NCBI RefSeq assembly: GCF_024139115.2
Contig: NC_085140.1
Span: 432,325,240-432,389,239 of the forward strand
Source of the DNA: Armigeres subalbatus
Lineage: Eukaryota > Arthropoda > Insecta > Diptera > Culicidae
DNA: 64,000 bases
Reading direction: 5' to 3'
The position numbers and the translations under genes were made by a program. Positions 22,001 through 33,899 of the stretch are shown here, piece by piece. Within the stretch, counting starts at the first letter, position 1, and each line of letters opens with the position of its first letter. The notes under the pieces were generated by a model. That model did no database searches. It was not told the DNA's origin and saw nothing but the letters and a program-made list of their open reading frames with translations.

Positions 22001-25000
22001 TACGTCTCTCGAGGCAAACCTATGATTGTTTTTTTCTCGATCTGATTTCGAAAAGTCGAAATGTGCTTACAACTAACAGCTAACTAACAACGAGCTTCAA
22101 CTTACTTCAAAACCGCTTCCTTCGACTTCCGTATTTTCCCGGAAGTTGCCAGAAGTAGAATCAAGATCTGTTAACTGTTAACCTACATTTTTATCATGGA
22201 GAATCATGAAGTTTGATATGTCGCATGCTATGTTCTTTTCAAAAGCCGGATTTAAGTCTTCCATAGGGCCTCCGGAATTGGTTCGAGCTCGAGGTGTCCC
22301 GGGATGTTTGGATCAACTGGATCAAAAGGATCAAAAATTAGTTTCAATATAACTTTCGGGATAAAATGCCGATGATTGATATGCCTCATGATACAATTCG
22401 AAGTATTTTGATATATGTCCCCAGTTAAAGCCCCAGAACCGATTCTAGTGTGGCCATAATGCTCCCAAATTCGTTCAGAAGTATCGCAAATAAGTTTTCT
22501 TCACGATACGGGTATATTAAGACGATATTGGTACGAATAACAAACTTAAAAGTCAAAAATGTCCTAAATGACCCGACAGACCCCACTGGAATTCCGTATA
22601 AATCCGGGACCGTTGGACCAACATGTCCAATCAATCGATCCTCTAAAATTATGATAATTTCTGGTTTATGTCTGAAAATTTCAAACATAATAAATGAATT
22701 AGAGCAAAAACAACCCCAAAATTTTGTTGGTTGGGGATGCAAAGGTTAATTCCGTGCCTATGGGTATAACTTGCAATTCAATGAAGCTCCTATGGGCATG
22801 TGTGAGCTTGGTGGTTTGACGTCGTTGTGGTACAAAGCGTAGACCAATCGATATGAACGTCGTCGTAACAATAAAAATTCTTGGCGAAGTTGATTTAAGG
22901 AGAAGATTTAATCTTTATTGTTCATTACTTAGATGCATTCTAACCAAAATTTCATGTAACTTTTCGGAGCCGAATGTTGTAATAGTTGTAATAGAACTTC
23001 AATCTTGAATGCACCGAATTGTTTACGTAGTTTACGTCATGTTGTCGTGTCTTGTACACAACCCTTCAGATTTTTTAATTTCTTAAACATTGCACTTGAG
23101 TCGCTTATGTCCGATATTTTCTCGACAATTTTCAAATATCCGTTTTTGTACTGAAAACCTTTTTCAATTGAATCATACACCATTGAAGGCACACTAAATT
23201 ATTGGAGAAAATAAAAGCTCGAAAGAAATATCTCTCAAATATCTTACTAAAAAATACAAACCCTGGTATGACACAATCAATTCCGTTTCGTAGCAGAATC
23301 AAGAAAAAATACATCTTGTCGTTTATTTTTCATCGCATTGCAGCACAGCTAAGATGTCATCATTCGATGAGGAGGGTAGATATGACAGCTGCGAATCGTA
23401 ATAAAAAGCAAGAAATCAAAGTCCATAAAGTAGAAGCTCAACCTGCTCCAAGAAGAATATCGAAACAGCAAACGAAAGTCAAAAGATGCATGAATATCAC
23501 AGCTTTTCCGGAGCACATACACATCATTTCCACCCCGCTGCACTGGGGAAGAAAAACTCATTGGTTCAAACATCACCGAAAACGTACAAAACTAAAAAAA
23601 ACAAACCCTCGGACAGACCAGCAGCACTCGAAGAATGTTGTACGCCCAAGTATTCTGAGTATTGCAGAACAAGCACTCAAAACGTGATATACTTTCCCAT
23701 CGAGCAGCAGCAGCACCAGAAGCCAAGGTTCATGCGAATGGGACTAGACTGAGCAATGATAGAATATGCGGCATGGAGAAATAAACTTCAGGAAGCCTTT
23801 TAGTAGAATCGAAAAGCATTTTGGGAAAACATGCTTTTAGCGCGCAACTTCCAGCCCAGCGAACAGTGAAATCAATGGAATCGCAAAAGTTTCGACCGCA
23901 CTCAGAACGTCGGAACGAACTTGTAATCGAATTAGGGAAATTGTACATTTCCACAATTTTCTACGAAAAAGGGAGTCTCTAATGAGTCGTTGGTGCTAGT
24001 TTTGATGGGGGTCGAGACCAGACTGGGGTGGCGTGTTTGTGTTTGGTATGTGTAGTGAAATCGATCTCTTTGGTTGTACTAGACAGCGGCTGGGGGGAAA
24101 GTATTTACCATTACCACCTATCCGGTGTGAGGCAGCGATTTATTTCTTTCAATTTCTATTTATATTTTTGTTCGATATGCATTTAAATTATCATATTAAT
24201 TAAGTTGCAATGCTCAATGACTCCTTGGCAATTGGTTATGATTGTTACATTCTTTTCTACCAAGATACGAGTTGACGAATTGAATTAAAAGCTCACCTTG
24301 AAAACTCTGAAGCTCTAAATTAATTTTATGATGTTAATGCTAATCTATTTACTATAATAATACCTTCCCTTCTTCCTTTTTCTCATGTAATCTAGATTTT
24401 AAATTGAATTTTCCACTCAATATCATACCAAGTCCCAACTGAATATGTTCTAAACCATCAAATTTTATCTAACTACCAACTTCCTAACTCACATCCTAGT
24501 CTAGTGCATCCTCACGCCGCACAAGACAACAAAACGAGAAAAAAATTAAATGAATTTCAGAATTATCTTCGTCCAATGCGGCAGGTATAGTCAAATGGCT
24601 CCACCAGCCCTCTCAAATGTTTATCTCAAATGGTTGGTTATCTAACCCCCCACCCCTTTCCTCCTCTACACACACAAGAAAACTTGGTTCTCATTGCTTC
24701 CGTTTTTGTTTCATTCAGGTGGAAAAATATTTTCCGCTATGAAGCGAAAGCTGCCACATGTGTCGTCTTCGTGATTTGGTTTTTCTCTGCTCTGTAGGAC
24801 AAGCTGCCACTGTACCTCAGCTAGTGTATGCGTGGAAATTTGGTCGTGCAGGCACGCGCCAAATGTCGCTTTCCTGTGACATGGAAAGGGTGAGGCAGCG
24901 CTGCTAGAACAGAAAAGTTAAAGGATAAGTACATACACCTTACTCGCAGTGAAACATGTGGGAAAAGCATTGTAGGGATATATTCAAGGGAGAAGCTAGA

Positions 25001-25070
25001 TCATGGCACCTTGCGGTGCTAATTGAATATAATATTCATAAATTATAAGAAAGGGTTATGATTCACCATT
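22001..25070. other. Unique AT-rich DNA, no gene recognised
   Basis: The longest frame (23202-23687, + strand, 161 codons) is rich in K, R and H, has no known motif, and is overlapped by frames of similar quality. I do not call it. Nothing else stands out. Confidence 0.45.
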
Positions 25071-25078
25071 CATTTTTA

Positions 25079-25230
25079 CCCCTATGTTAAGGCATCATTC
25101 TTAACCATTTCGTAAGAATGCACAAGTCGAAGTTCGATTCCCATATCAAAACATTGATAATTATAATTATCAACTTCGACTTGCACATTCTTACGGAATG
25201 AATAAGAATGATGATGCCTTAACATAGGGG
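25079..25230. mobile_element. TA-flanked hairpin MITE (152 bp)
   Basis: Ends CCCCTATGTTAAGGCATCAT and its complement, arms of about 55 bp, flanked by TA at 25077-25078 and 25231-25232. The loop side holds AGTTCGATTCCC, which looks like a pol III B box, but there is no matching A box. The 61-codon - strand frame is a by-product. Confidence 0.8.
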
Positions 25231-25239
25231 TAGGATAGG

Positions 25240-27090
25240 TAAGAAGGTAACATAGGTAAGATAGCATTCTTCGTGCATCTGCGACATAACTATGGTCAAC
25301 CCCGCCTTGACAGTCAATACACAGTTCCTACAATTTATGACCATTGAGCGTCACTGGCTTCCGATCACATTGTCGATTTTTTTTAAATATTTTTGCTACG
25401 CAAATGAAATTGGTTGAAATTCAATTTAATAGCATATTATGTAACTAAAACATAAAATAAACTAAATACCGATCTCGGTTTCAGTGGATTGAAAATCTAA
25501 CGCCTCGCGCACCCATCTGGAGACCCCACCTCTTTATTATACTAAAGTATTCAACATCAACTAAACATTAATGTCTGCTGTCCAGACGAACTACAATCAA
25601 CAATGTATGTAGCGTGACCTGATCTAATGAAGCCGTCCCTCGTGTGTCATCTACGCACAAACGAAGAAAGGATGAAAGATAATCAGCGTAATTGCGAACA
25701 AAGCCATTCAATTTACATCGATAAAATCGAATTAATTCAATTTCATTAGCCATTTGTTCGAGCTACAAATCGAACCCCAGAGGGAAAGAGCTAACCATGT
25801 CGTCGTCGTCGTCCGAAACGCTTGGCCATGATGCGATTCTATTTCCCCCGATGCATATCATCTGTGAGTGTGGGTGTGCGGCGGTAAAAGATGGGAGTGG
25901 AAGCTGTCGACCCCGAGGGTCCAATTGTGCTCTTATACTCCCGCCTCTATGCTCGCACGCAAAAGAGGCCAATTTTGCAGCAGCCCAGGGTTAAACTGTT
26001 CTATTTATCAAAACAAAACTCCCTTCTTCGACACCATGAACCCCGTGGGGTTTGGTTTGTTGGGATGGCCAACATTCCGACCGGACTGATTAGAAGCCAA
26101 ATCCCATTCCGGCGGGGCAATCAATAATATTTTAATTAGACCTAGCCCTAACGGCCAAGCGAGCCGTAATTGCAACGCGGTGCCACCCGGAACGACTGGT
26201 GCGTAATTGATATTGCTATTGATGGTTATTGAAATTCCAGTCGTATATTTTCTCACACTTTTTTCTCCAATGTGAATCTCGAGAATTGGTATGCATTGTT
26301 TAGGTTAGAAAGATAGCCTCAAAGTTCTTTGAAGTATCGATCATCGAATCGGAATGTTATCCAGGGATGCCAGATTTGAAGACATTTGTTTCGTGAAGAC
26401 ATTATGCAGGCTTTTCTAAACATTTGAAGACTTTTCTACTTATTTGAAAATATGTACTTGAAGACAATCAAAAAGCCAGCGATTAGAAAATACAGTGTTA
26501 TTACTAAATCATAAACTCTGCAAAGTTACTCCTTAACGATAAAAAATCATTCAGAATACCCGGGTAATATTGACATTGGCGGCGCCTGCGTTTTCGACGT
26601 GTCTGTTAAAAAGATATTTTGATCTTCACATTGGAACACAATGACCAATCTAATTTATTTCAAACGGCAAACATAGACTGAATACCACTTTGATTTAATC
26701 AATTCAACCGTTGGGCTAAAACCAGAATTTCCCGTAGATTTTAAAAACAATTTTCAGTGAAACTTTCGTGTAAAATAAGGAGAATTCCGATGAAAATTCT
26801 GAGATTTTTTTCGTGAAAACTCAAGAGAACTGAAATTGGAAATTCAAGAAAATTTAAAATAAAAATTCGCTTCAAATTGTTATGAAAAATTTATAATGAG
26901 GGAAATCCTCCAAAATTTGAACGGAAAATTCATCTTAATTTTCACAAGATTTTTTCCAAGTTCTACAGAAAAATCTTCTAAGAAGAAAATCAGTGGAATT
27001 CCTTAAACAAATCCGCTGGAATTTTAATTAGGGGAGATTCAAATATGACGTCCACTACTTTTAGATTTTCTAGAGCCCCCATCCTCCCTC
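25240..27090. other. Unique DNA, no gene recognised
   Basis: GC-richer patches at 25790-26260 give frames of 65-82 codons on both strands without a recognisable domain or splice structure. 26750-27000 is a weak start of the GGAAATTC-type repeat. Confidence 0.4.
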
Positions 27091-27099
27091 TGTCTCGCT

Positions 27100-27435
27100 T
27101 TTGTGCAAGTTTCTCGAGGTATTCCTCTTGAAGATTCTCCAAGAAAGTTGCCGAAAGATTTTTTCAGGAACTCCACCGGAAATCCCTTCAGTAATTCCGC
27201 AGGAAAATCTTTCAGCAATCCCTCAAGAGAATCCCTCCGGAATTCATTCTGAAGTTCCTCCAAGAATTCCTCCAGTAAATTCTCCGAAAGTTCTTTCAGA
27301 AATTTATCCAGAAGTTCCTTCAGAAAATCTTTTGGATATTCCAACAGAAATTCCTCCGGAAATTCATTCAGGAGTTCAACCAGAAGTTCCATCAGTTCCT
27401 TCAAAGAATTCCTTTGAAAGTTCCATCAGGAATTT
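27100..27435. repeat. GAATTCCTCCAGAA-type minisatellite array
   Basis: About fourteen degenerate 24-bp units. Both strands stay open: the + strand frame reads IPPEIPSGIP-like, the - strand frame reads EELLKEFPEEF-like. The matching open frames at 27039-27404 and 27101-27463 are repeat by-products. Confidence 0.8.
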
Positions 27436-27865
27436 ATCTAGAACGGGTGTCTACTACCTGTAAAAACCTGCAATTATCAGGGAACTTTTCCCCACCTATT
27501 TTTCCTAGAATTATCAGGCAATTTCTGAGATAATCAGGGAAATGTCAAACATATCTCAAATAAATCGCCAGCATCTAAGTCATGAGTATAAACGTTTAGA
27601 GCAGTCTACAAAAAATCAGTAGTATACACTATATTTCTCATAATTGTTTGCAGCTAGTTCGAAATGTGTAGTGTAGTAATGTCTCTTTTATTATTTCGAA
27701 CATGTTCTATATACGTGACGTTTACTACTCAAACTGTGGTAAACTAGAACTTGCTAACTTTTTTTTATTCATACGACTAATTTACTGACCAAAGCCTACT
27801 CGTCGATCGGTCCAGGTCTGATCATCTCATACAAGTATCTAGCAGAGAAATGTATTTTCTTTTTT

Positions 27866-27945
27866 ATTTACTTGAGGGTCCTGTACATCCTGAGTGGTGC
27901 AAAGGGCTGTCTTGAAAGATCTCCATCCTGAGCGATGTCCAGCCA
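27866..27945 (-). mobile_element. 3' end fragment of a LINE (about 80 bp)
   Basis: GGTGCAAAGGGCTGTCTTGA and CTCCATCCTGAGCG match the extreme 3' end of the LINE at 30005-33898, in inverse orientation and with about 15% divergence. It is 5'-truncated, as abortive target-primed insertions are. Confidence 0.7.
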
Positions 27946-27949
27946 ACAA

Positions 27950-28820
27950 TCAATATGAAACTGGCGATTATTTTATGGTTCCAGTTTCGTAAATTATGAA
28001 CAATCCTCGGTCCCCAGAATAATGTCATCGGTACCCACGTACGACGTACGTAATCTCGAAATGGCCCCTATCTAGAACTGCTGTTTTGGCAACATGCTCG
28101 CGGTATATCTCCGGTACTATTTCAAAACATCGTATGTCGCAAAGCTACATGAAAATGTGCTATTAAAAACGTAATTTTTTTTTTTTTGCAAAACGATGTA
28201 ACATCATTGTTGAAAATATTACACATAAACCGCTTAGCAGAAAATGTACTTTAAAAGGTTTTTTCGAGCAACTAAATAGTTGAAAACGTGCGTCTGTTTG
28301 TACTTTTACATCACTGATTTCAAAATAAGGCTTGTTGCTTGTATATTCTTATTTGTTAAGAAAAACATTTTACGTTATTTTTTCTGCAGCAAATGTTGTT
28401 ACGTCGTGTTGTAATTTTTTAGTCGCATGTGCGTGAAACGTTTCAACTTGACGCAACATTTCGACGTATCAACAATGCAGCATAACATTTTGACGAAAAT
28501 AGCATGACCTCGGTCATGCTGACTTATTGTCTATCCGGAATAAATTTATACCGCTTTTTATACCGAAGTTGGATTTTTCTCCAGATACAGGCAACTTTCT
28601 AAACTTCGGAAATAGTGCGCTGGATTCGCCTAAAGATGCGCTAAACAACGCATCAATTAGTTTGACAAATAAAACTTCGGAAGAAAGTTCGGTTCGGAAG
28701 TCCCGACTTCCGAATTCTAACTTGGTGCTACGCCGACAATATCGAAACGACGTATGTGATGTATGTGATTTATCTGTTGCAGAACGTTGTAACATATATT
28801 TTTATCAAAATAATTGAAAT
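27950..28820. other. Unique AT-rich DNA, no gene recognised
   Basis: Both strands are open for 93-96 codons at 28514-28817, without a known motif. No convincing repeat. Confidence 0.4.
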
Positions 28821-28822
28821 CT

Positions 28823-28973
28823 CGCCTAACTTTTCAAAAGGACCTAAGTAACATTTTTTTCATGAATTAATTTGAATACTGCAATCAATAGCTTTCATGT
28901 TGTTCTGTTGATTGCGCTATTCAAATTAATTCATGAAAAAAATGTTACTTAGGACCTTTTGAAAAGTTAAGCG
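28823..28973. mobile_element. Hairpin MITE (about 151 bp)
   Basis: Two arms of about 66 bp with a handful of mismatches, starting CGCCTAACTTTTC and ending GAAAAGTTAAGCG, around a loop of about 20 bases. TGAAAT occurs at 28815-28820 and 28974-28979 and may be a target duplication, although two extra bases separate it from the left arm. Confidence 0.75.
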
Positions 28974-28984
28974 TGAAATGTTCA

Positions 28985-29880
28985 CACGCAGTGCAGACTT
29001 CAGAGTCAGTGACGATGAACCTTTTCTTAATGTATCGTTGAGGTGAACTCAATTGCAATAAAAATGATTAGTTCCTTAATAGGAATAAAAATAAAATCTG
29101 AAAATTTTCAAGCCCATTTTCTCAGCTTGATCAAAATGTTACATCGAGGTGATATGGTGACTGACTTCACGTCTGATTCTTACAATCATCTATTCCATTT
29201 ATTTCGTTTCATCACACATCAGAGGATCCAACCATCTAAAAATTATTCATTTAGCTTTTCGATTTAATACAACTAGCGCGGCCTGTATCCTCGTTAACCA
29301 GATAAAAATTGACTGTTTTGGCCAGTGTTGGGAAATGTACAGTAAAACACTGTGATTATGCGAATGTTTACATTTTATCCGGTCAAATTTCACGCACCGC
29401 ACAAACCGAAACAGTTTTCCAAAAAAATGTACGCCTCATTGTGACATTTTTTTACCGATGAGGCAAACTGTTTGTATGTTCCTGCCTGCTGCTGCGTGAG
29501 AGTCGAGCCGTCGGTGCAGTCAGCAGATTTCTTGTTTCGGTTCGTGCGCAGCGCAAACAGAACAGAATCGAGTTTAATTGCCTGTGGCGCAAAGCCTAGA
29601 AAGAATGCTAGCCGTTGGTACTAATTCATTAGTTCTAGTCTCTAAAATGAGCAAGGAGTAAAGAAATAATCATTTACCACCAAAAACGGTCATACGTCGT
29701 GAAATGAGCGTACAGAAACATTAATTGTGGGGAGAGAAAATAATAAAATCATGTGCTGAATGTCGTCTGCTTGGTCGTGGCTGCTGCTGCGGTTGCCGTG
29801 TTTTTGTTTTTCTTTTACTTCGTGGCAGATTGAATGATAAAAATAAATGTCAACCGTTCCCGTCCCTGGTTTTGGCAAAT
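28985..29880. other. Unique DNA, no gene recognised
   Basis: A GC-richer patch at 29480-29600 has the look of an untranslated exon but no supporting start codon or donor. Nothing else seen. Confidence 0.35.
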
Positions 29881-29889
29881 GATACATTT

Positions 29890-30004
29890 TACAATTATTT
29901 TTCAAGATTTTTCACCCAAGTTTTTCACGCGGTTGGAATTCTCGGTTAACCTGAACTTTCACAGCTTTTGAAAATATCACCAGAATTTTCTTTGGTTTTT
30001 TGTG
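29890..30004 (-). repeat. Dispersed repeat, inverse copy of 63870-64000
   Basis: CGGTTAACCTGAACTTTCAC and GAATTTTCTTTGGTTTTTTG match, in inverse orientation, the sequence at 63870-64000. The match ends at about 30003, which helps place the 5' end of the adjacent LINE. Confidence 0.65.
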
Positions 30005-30538
30005 GGGTTAAGGGCCGATGCCTGTGTAGCGTTTTTTCAAGCTGCGTTCACGCCGCGAGGGCTGCGAAATGGTGAGTTGACATCCGGGAAGGGGCGCCTA
30101 ACATAGTTCTGGTCCTCACAAGTTCCAATACTCCCGCTTCCACGGGTCTTCCGATGACAATTGACCGCCAGCTAAGGGTTGCGTACTTAGCTGGTAGTGC
30201 AGCCTGGGCACTGTTGTCCTTCTGACATCAGCTAGAGTGAGAGGGTGCGTCCTGTGGGGTCTGCCTAGGATGTGGTGGGGTTGACAGTGGGCTCTATTAA
30301 ACTTTTAAAAAAAGCTGCATGTGTCCCCAAGCAGGCCCTATCAAAGCGACCGTGTGCCGCTCAAAGCGCACTAGCCTAGTCCTGGTGTTGGGTGGGACTT
30401 TAAACAAATTTGACCCGACTGACCGAGCGTCTGTGCACCAAGGAGGTGCGGCTCCAACAGCGTCTGTTCTGGCATCCAGCGGCTGAGTATGAAATGCTAT
30501 TCCCCGGAAGCTATACCTAAGATGGCAGCCCCATCCCG

Positions 30539-32161
30539 GTGGATAGGGAACCTTGGGCCAACAACCTACTGTTCCCGAAACATCAATTTGTTCGAGAATC
30601 CGATAATGAAAGAATACGGACTGATTTTACGGCGACGACTCTTAGCGCGAAACAACGGACACGAATAGGATCATGGAACGTTTTAACCCTAGCCCAGCAG
30701 GGTAAATTGGCACAACTTGCCAATGAGGCACGCCGCATGAAGCTTGAGATCCTGGGACTGAGTGAAGTCCGTTGGCCAAACTTTGGAGAACACAGAACGC
30801 CGTCGGGACAAGTTCTGTTATACCGTGGACCCCCGGTAATATGACCGTTTTTAATCTGAACACTTTTTAATTTGAACCCCGTTGGTTTGATCATCGTTCA
30901 AATTAAAAATGGTTCAAACGTCATTTACCACGTGGAATCGAGAGAAGAAAAATGGAACATCGTGAAATGGAACGCAGAATCAAAACAAACCAGCAAAGAG
31001 AGTAGCCAGAAACCAGTTTTTCTGATGCTTATAGAGTAACCAGAAGTTAAAATTAAAAATGAACCCCGTTAATTTGAATGAGGTACCGTTCAAACTATCG
31101 GGGGTCCACGGTACTCTGGTTTACGAGGTGAACACGCTCCCCGGCATCGCGGAGTTGGCTTCCTACTAAGCGCTCAGGCACACTCTGCGCTTATGAGGTG
31201 GGAACCTATAAGTGAAAGGATAATCGTTGCCAGATTTAGAACACGGGTCCGAAACCTTACTATAATCCAATGTTATGCGTCAACCGATGCTGCCGATCTG
31301 CAAGACAAAGAGAACTTCTACAGTCAACTCAATGCCGTCGTAGATAGAATTCCGAAGGGTGATATCAAGATCTGTTTGGGCGACTTCAATGCGAAGATCG
31401 GATCCGACAACTCGAACCATGAGCGCATTATGGGACGCCATGGTCTCGGAGAAATGAGCGAAAACGGAGAGCTGTTCGCAGAATTTTGTGGTAATAACGA
31501 CATGGTGATCGGGGGATCGCTCTTCCCTCATCGACCGGTTCACAAGGTCACGTGGGTCTCCCGTGACGGCTTTGCAGAAAATCAAATCGACCACATCTGC
31601 ATCAGCCGAAAATGGAAACGGAGCCTTCTTGATGTACGGAATAAACGTAGTGCCGATATCGCGTCTGATCATCACCTCCTCATCGGCGAAATACGCCTGC
31701 GCATTGCGCGGATTCGTCGGCAGGAGGAAAGAGTTGGACGACGGTTCAACACATGCCGACTGGAAGATGCCACGGTGAAACAGTTCTTCGTTGAAGAACA
31801 GGAGACGCGTGCTGCAGATATTCCGGAAGGTGGCAGCGTGGAATGGACCGCCATCAAGAATGCCTTCATCGCAACCAGCGAGAACAATCTGGGCGAACTA
31901 CGCACCCAGAGAAAACAATGGATCACCGATGAGACCTGGAGGAAGATAGAGGAGCGAAGAGAAGCCAAAGCCGTGATAGAGCGATCGAAAACCAGAGGAG
32001 CCAAAGTCTTAGCCCGTCAACGATACGCGGCTCTTGAGAAGGAAGTAAAACGCTCATGTCGACGGGACAAGCGAGCGTGGGCAGACTCTCTGGCCGACGA
32101 AGGAGAGAGAGCCGCCGCAACCGGGACATTCGCCTCCTCTACGATATCTCACGACGCTTAA
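30539..32161 (+). pseudogene. LINE AP-like endonuclease, split by a MITE
   Basis: The N-terminal part (30539-30822) has IGSWNVLTL and LEILGLSEVRW, with the catalytic glutamate of APE nucleases. After the MITE, the frame resumes at 31114 and contains GDFNAKIG, HKVTWVSRDG, NQIDHICISR and SDHHL, the remaining catalytic and histidine motifs, before a charged linker toward reverse transcriptase. If the MITE and one TA are ignored, the two parts read in the same frame. The ATG at 31193 is internal and not a real start. The frame ends at 32161 only because of a frameshift. The nuclease would nick genomic DNA for target-primed reverse transcription. Confidence 0.9.
30823..31111. mobile_element. TA-flanked MITE (289 bp) inside the LINE
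   Basis: Perfect 13-bp ends CCGTGGACCCCCG and its complement are flanked by TA at 30821-30822 and 31112-31113. Interior has GTTCAAATTAAAAATGGTTC-type subterminal repeats in both orientations. No coding capacity. The two endonuclease parts join in frame when the element is ignored, which confirms the ends and shows it came after the LINE. The end sequence and TA target suggest Tc1/mariner or pogo-type mobilisation. Confidence 0.92.
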
Positions 32162-33775
32162 GCGGGGCGAAGATGAATGCAACGATGCCTGTGAAAGACG
32201 CGAATGATCAGTTATTGACCGACCCAACTGACCAGCTGAAACGCTGGTTCGAGCACTTCGACCAACTTTTTCAAGTGCCAACCAGGCCATCATCACCTCG
32301 GCATGATCTGCCTAGGATCCGACGTATAACACGTGTCAATACCGAAGCTCCATCACTGCTAGAGATTCAAACAGCTATCCAAAGCATGAAATCGAATAAA
32401 GCCCCAGGGGTCGACCGCCTATCAACCGAGATGCTCAAAGCTGACCCCATGACATCCGCTCAACTACTGCATCGTTTATTTCGTAATATCTGGGACACCG
32501 CAACTTTCCCGGTCGACTGGATGCAATGTATCTTAGTGAAGGTGCCCAAAAAGGGCGACCAGACTGTATGCGATAACTGGCGAGGCATTATGTTGCTGTG
32601 TACCGTTCTCAAAGTTCTGTGCAAAATTATCCTAGCCCGGATTCAGGAGAAGACCGATGCAACTCTTCGGCGGCAGCAAGCCGGCTTCCGTGCCGGAAGA
32701 TGCTGTGTGGACCATATTGTCACGCTCCGCATCATTCTGGAGCAGGTCAACGAATTCCAAGAGTCCCTTTACTTGGTATTCATTGACTACGAAAAAGCTT
32801 TCGACCGTCTCAATCATGAGAATATGTGGGGCACCCTGAGACGCAAGGGAGTTCCTGAGAAAATCATCGGTCTCATCGAGGCACAGTACGAGGCCTTTTC
32901 GTGTAGAGTGCTGCACAATGGGGTCTTGTCCGACCCTATCCTTCTATCACCTATCACCTTCTATCACACCCTATGTATTCTATCACCGTTACTGTTCCTC
33001 ATCGTAATTCTGATTCTAGATTCTGGTAGATGCGATTGACCGTGAACCAAACCGCGGCAGCCTATAACCATGGAGCACCTAAACGACTTCGAATTGGCTG
33101 ATGATGTTGCACTTCTCGCTCAACGGCGCTCTGATATGCAGTGTACGCTCAACGACCTTGCCGAGCGCTCCTCTTCGGCAGGCTTAGTAATCAACGTTAA
33201 CAAAACCAAATCGTTGGATGTAAACACGGTGACCCCTTCCAGTTTCACAGTAACCGGGCAACCAGTGGAGAATGTTGAAAGCTTCTAATATCTTGGTAGC
33301 CAAATGGCGTCAGACGGCGGTACCAAGATCGACATAGGCGCACGGATCAAGAAAGCAAGGGCTGCCTTTGCGAGTTTGAGAAATATCTGGAAAAACAGGC
33401 AGATAAGTGAACGCACCAAAATACAAATTTTCAACTCTAACGTGAAATCTGTGCTCTTGTACGCTAGCGAAACATGGTGTGTATCAGTGGAGAACACTCA
33501 ACGGCTGCAGCTGTGCATTAACAGATGTCTGCGGTATATATGTAATTCGGGCCTGGTGGCCTCACAACTGGATCTCAAACAACGAGCTCCATCGTCGTTG
33601 TCACCAGAGGCCGATAGCAACAAAAATTCGGGTTCGGAAGTGGGGCTGGGTCGGCCACACTCTACGTAGGGGCGGAAACGAAATCTGTAAACAAGCATTA
33701 GACTGGAACCCAGGGGGACATCGCAGCAGAGGCAGACCCAGAGGCTCATGGGGCGAAGCCTCAATAAAGAAATAA
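32100..33775 (+). pseudogene. LINE reverse transcriptase and C-terminus, frame-broken
   Basis: Motifs in order: KSNKAPGVDRL, VPKKGDQTVCDNWRGIMLL, RRQQAGFRAGRCCVDH, FIDYEKAFDRL (first catalytic aspartate), then FELADDVALL at about 33090-33115, where LADD replaces the usual FADD or YADD. The C-terminus has WVGHTLRRGG and NPGGHRSRGRPRGSW, a tail typical of this LINE group. The stretch 32930-33060 is disturbed: repeated CTATCAC words, a stop at 33037-33039 and a frame change. A further frameshift near 33560 separates 33304-33669 from 33479-33775. The LADD could be a point mutation in a dead copy. Confidence 0.9.
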
Positions 33776-33899
33776 AAGAAGTCGACGGAAATCTAACCTG
33801 GCAACAGGTTAAAGCGATATCCGGGCAACGCTCAGGATGGAGATCTTTCAAGTCGGCCCTTTGCACCACCGGAGGTGTACAGGATCCATAAGTAAGTAA

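Larger units (their letters stand above)
30005..33898 (+). mobile_element. APE-type LINE (RTE- or I-like), degraded
   Basis: A 5' untranslated region (about 30005-30538) is followed by an AP-like endonuclease, a reverse transcriptase and a C-terminal region, then a short (TAAG)n tail at about 33887-33898. LINEs insert by nicking the target and copying RNA in place. Coding is broken by a MITE (30823-31111) and by frameshifts near 32150, 32950-33060 and 33560. The 5' untranslated region shares long blocks with the second LINE at 33900-35090. The 3' end recurs at 27866-27945 and 59407-59545. I cannot fix the clade by eye. Confidence 0.9.

Noticed and set aside
23202..23687. + strand frame of 161 codons, K/R/H-rich
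   Set aside because: No motif, no start context or splice structure, and overlapping frames are just as long for the local composition.
25120..25145. Pol III B box in the hairpin MITE
   Set aside because: No A box at the right distance; probably chance.
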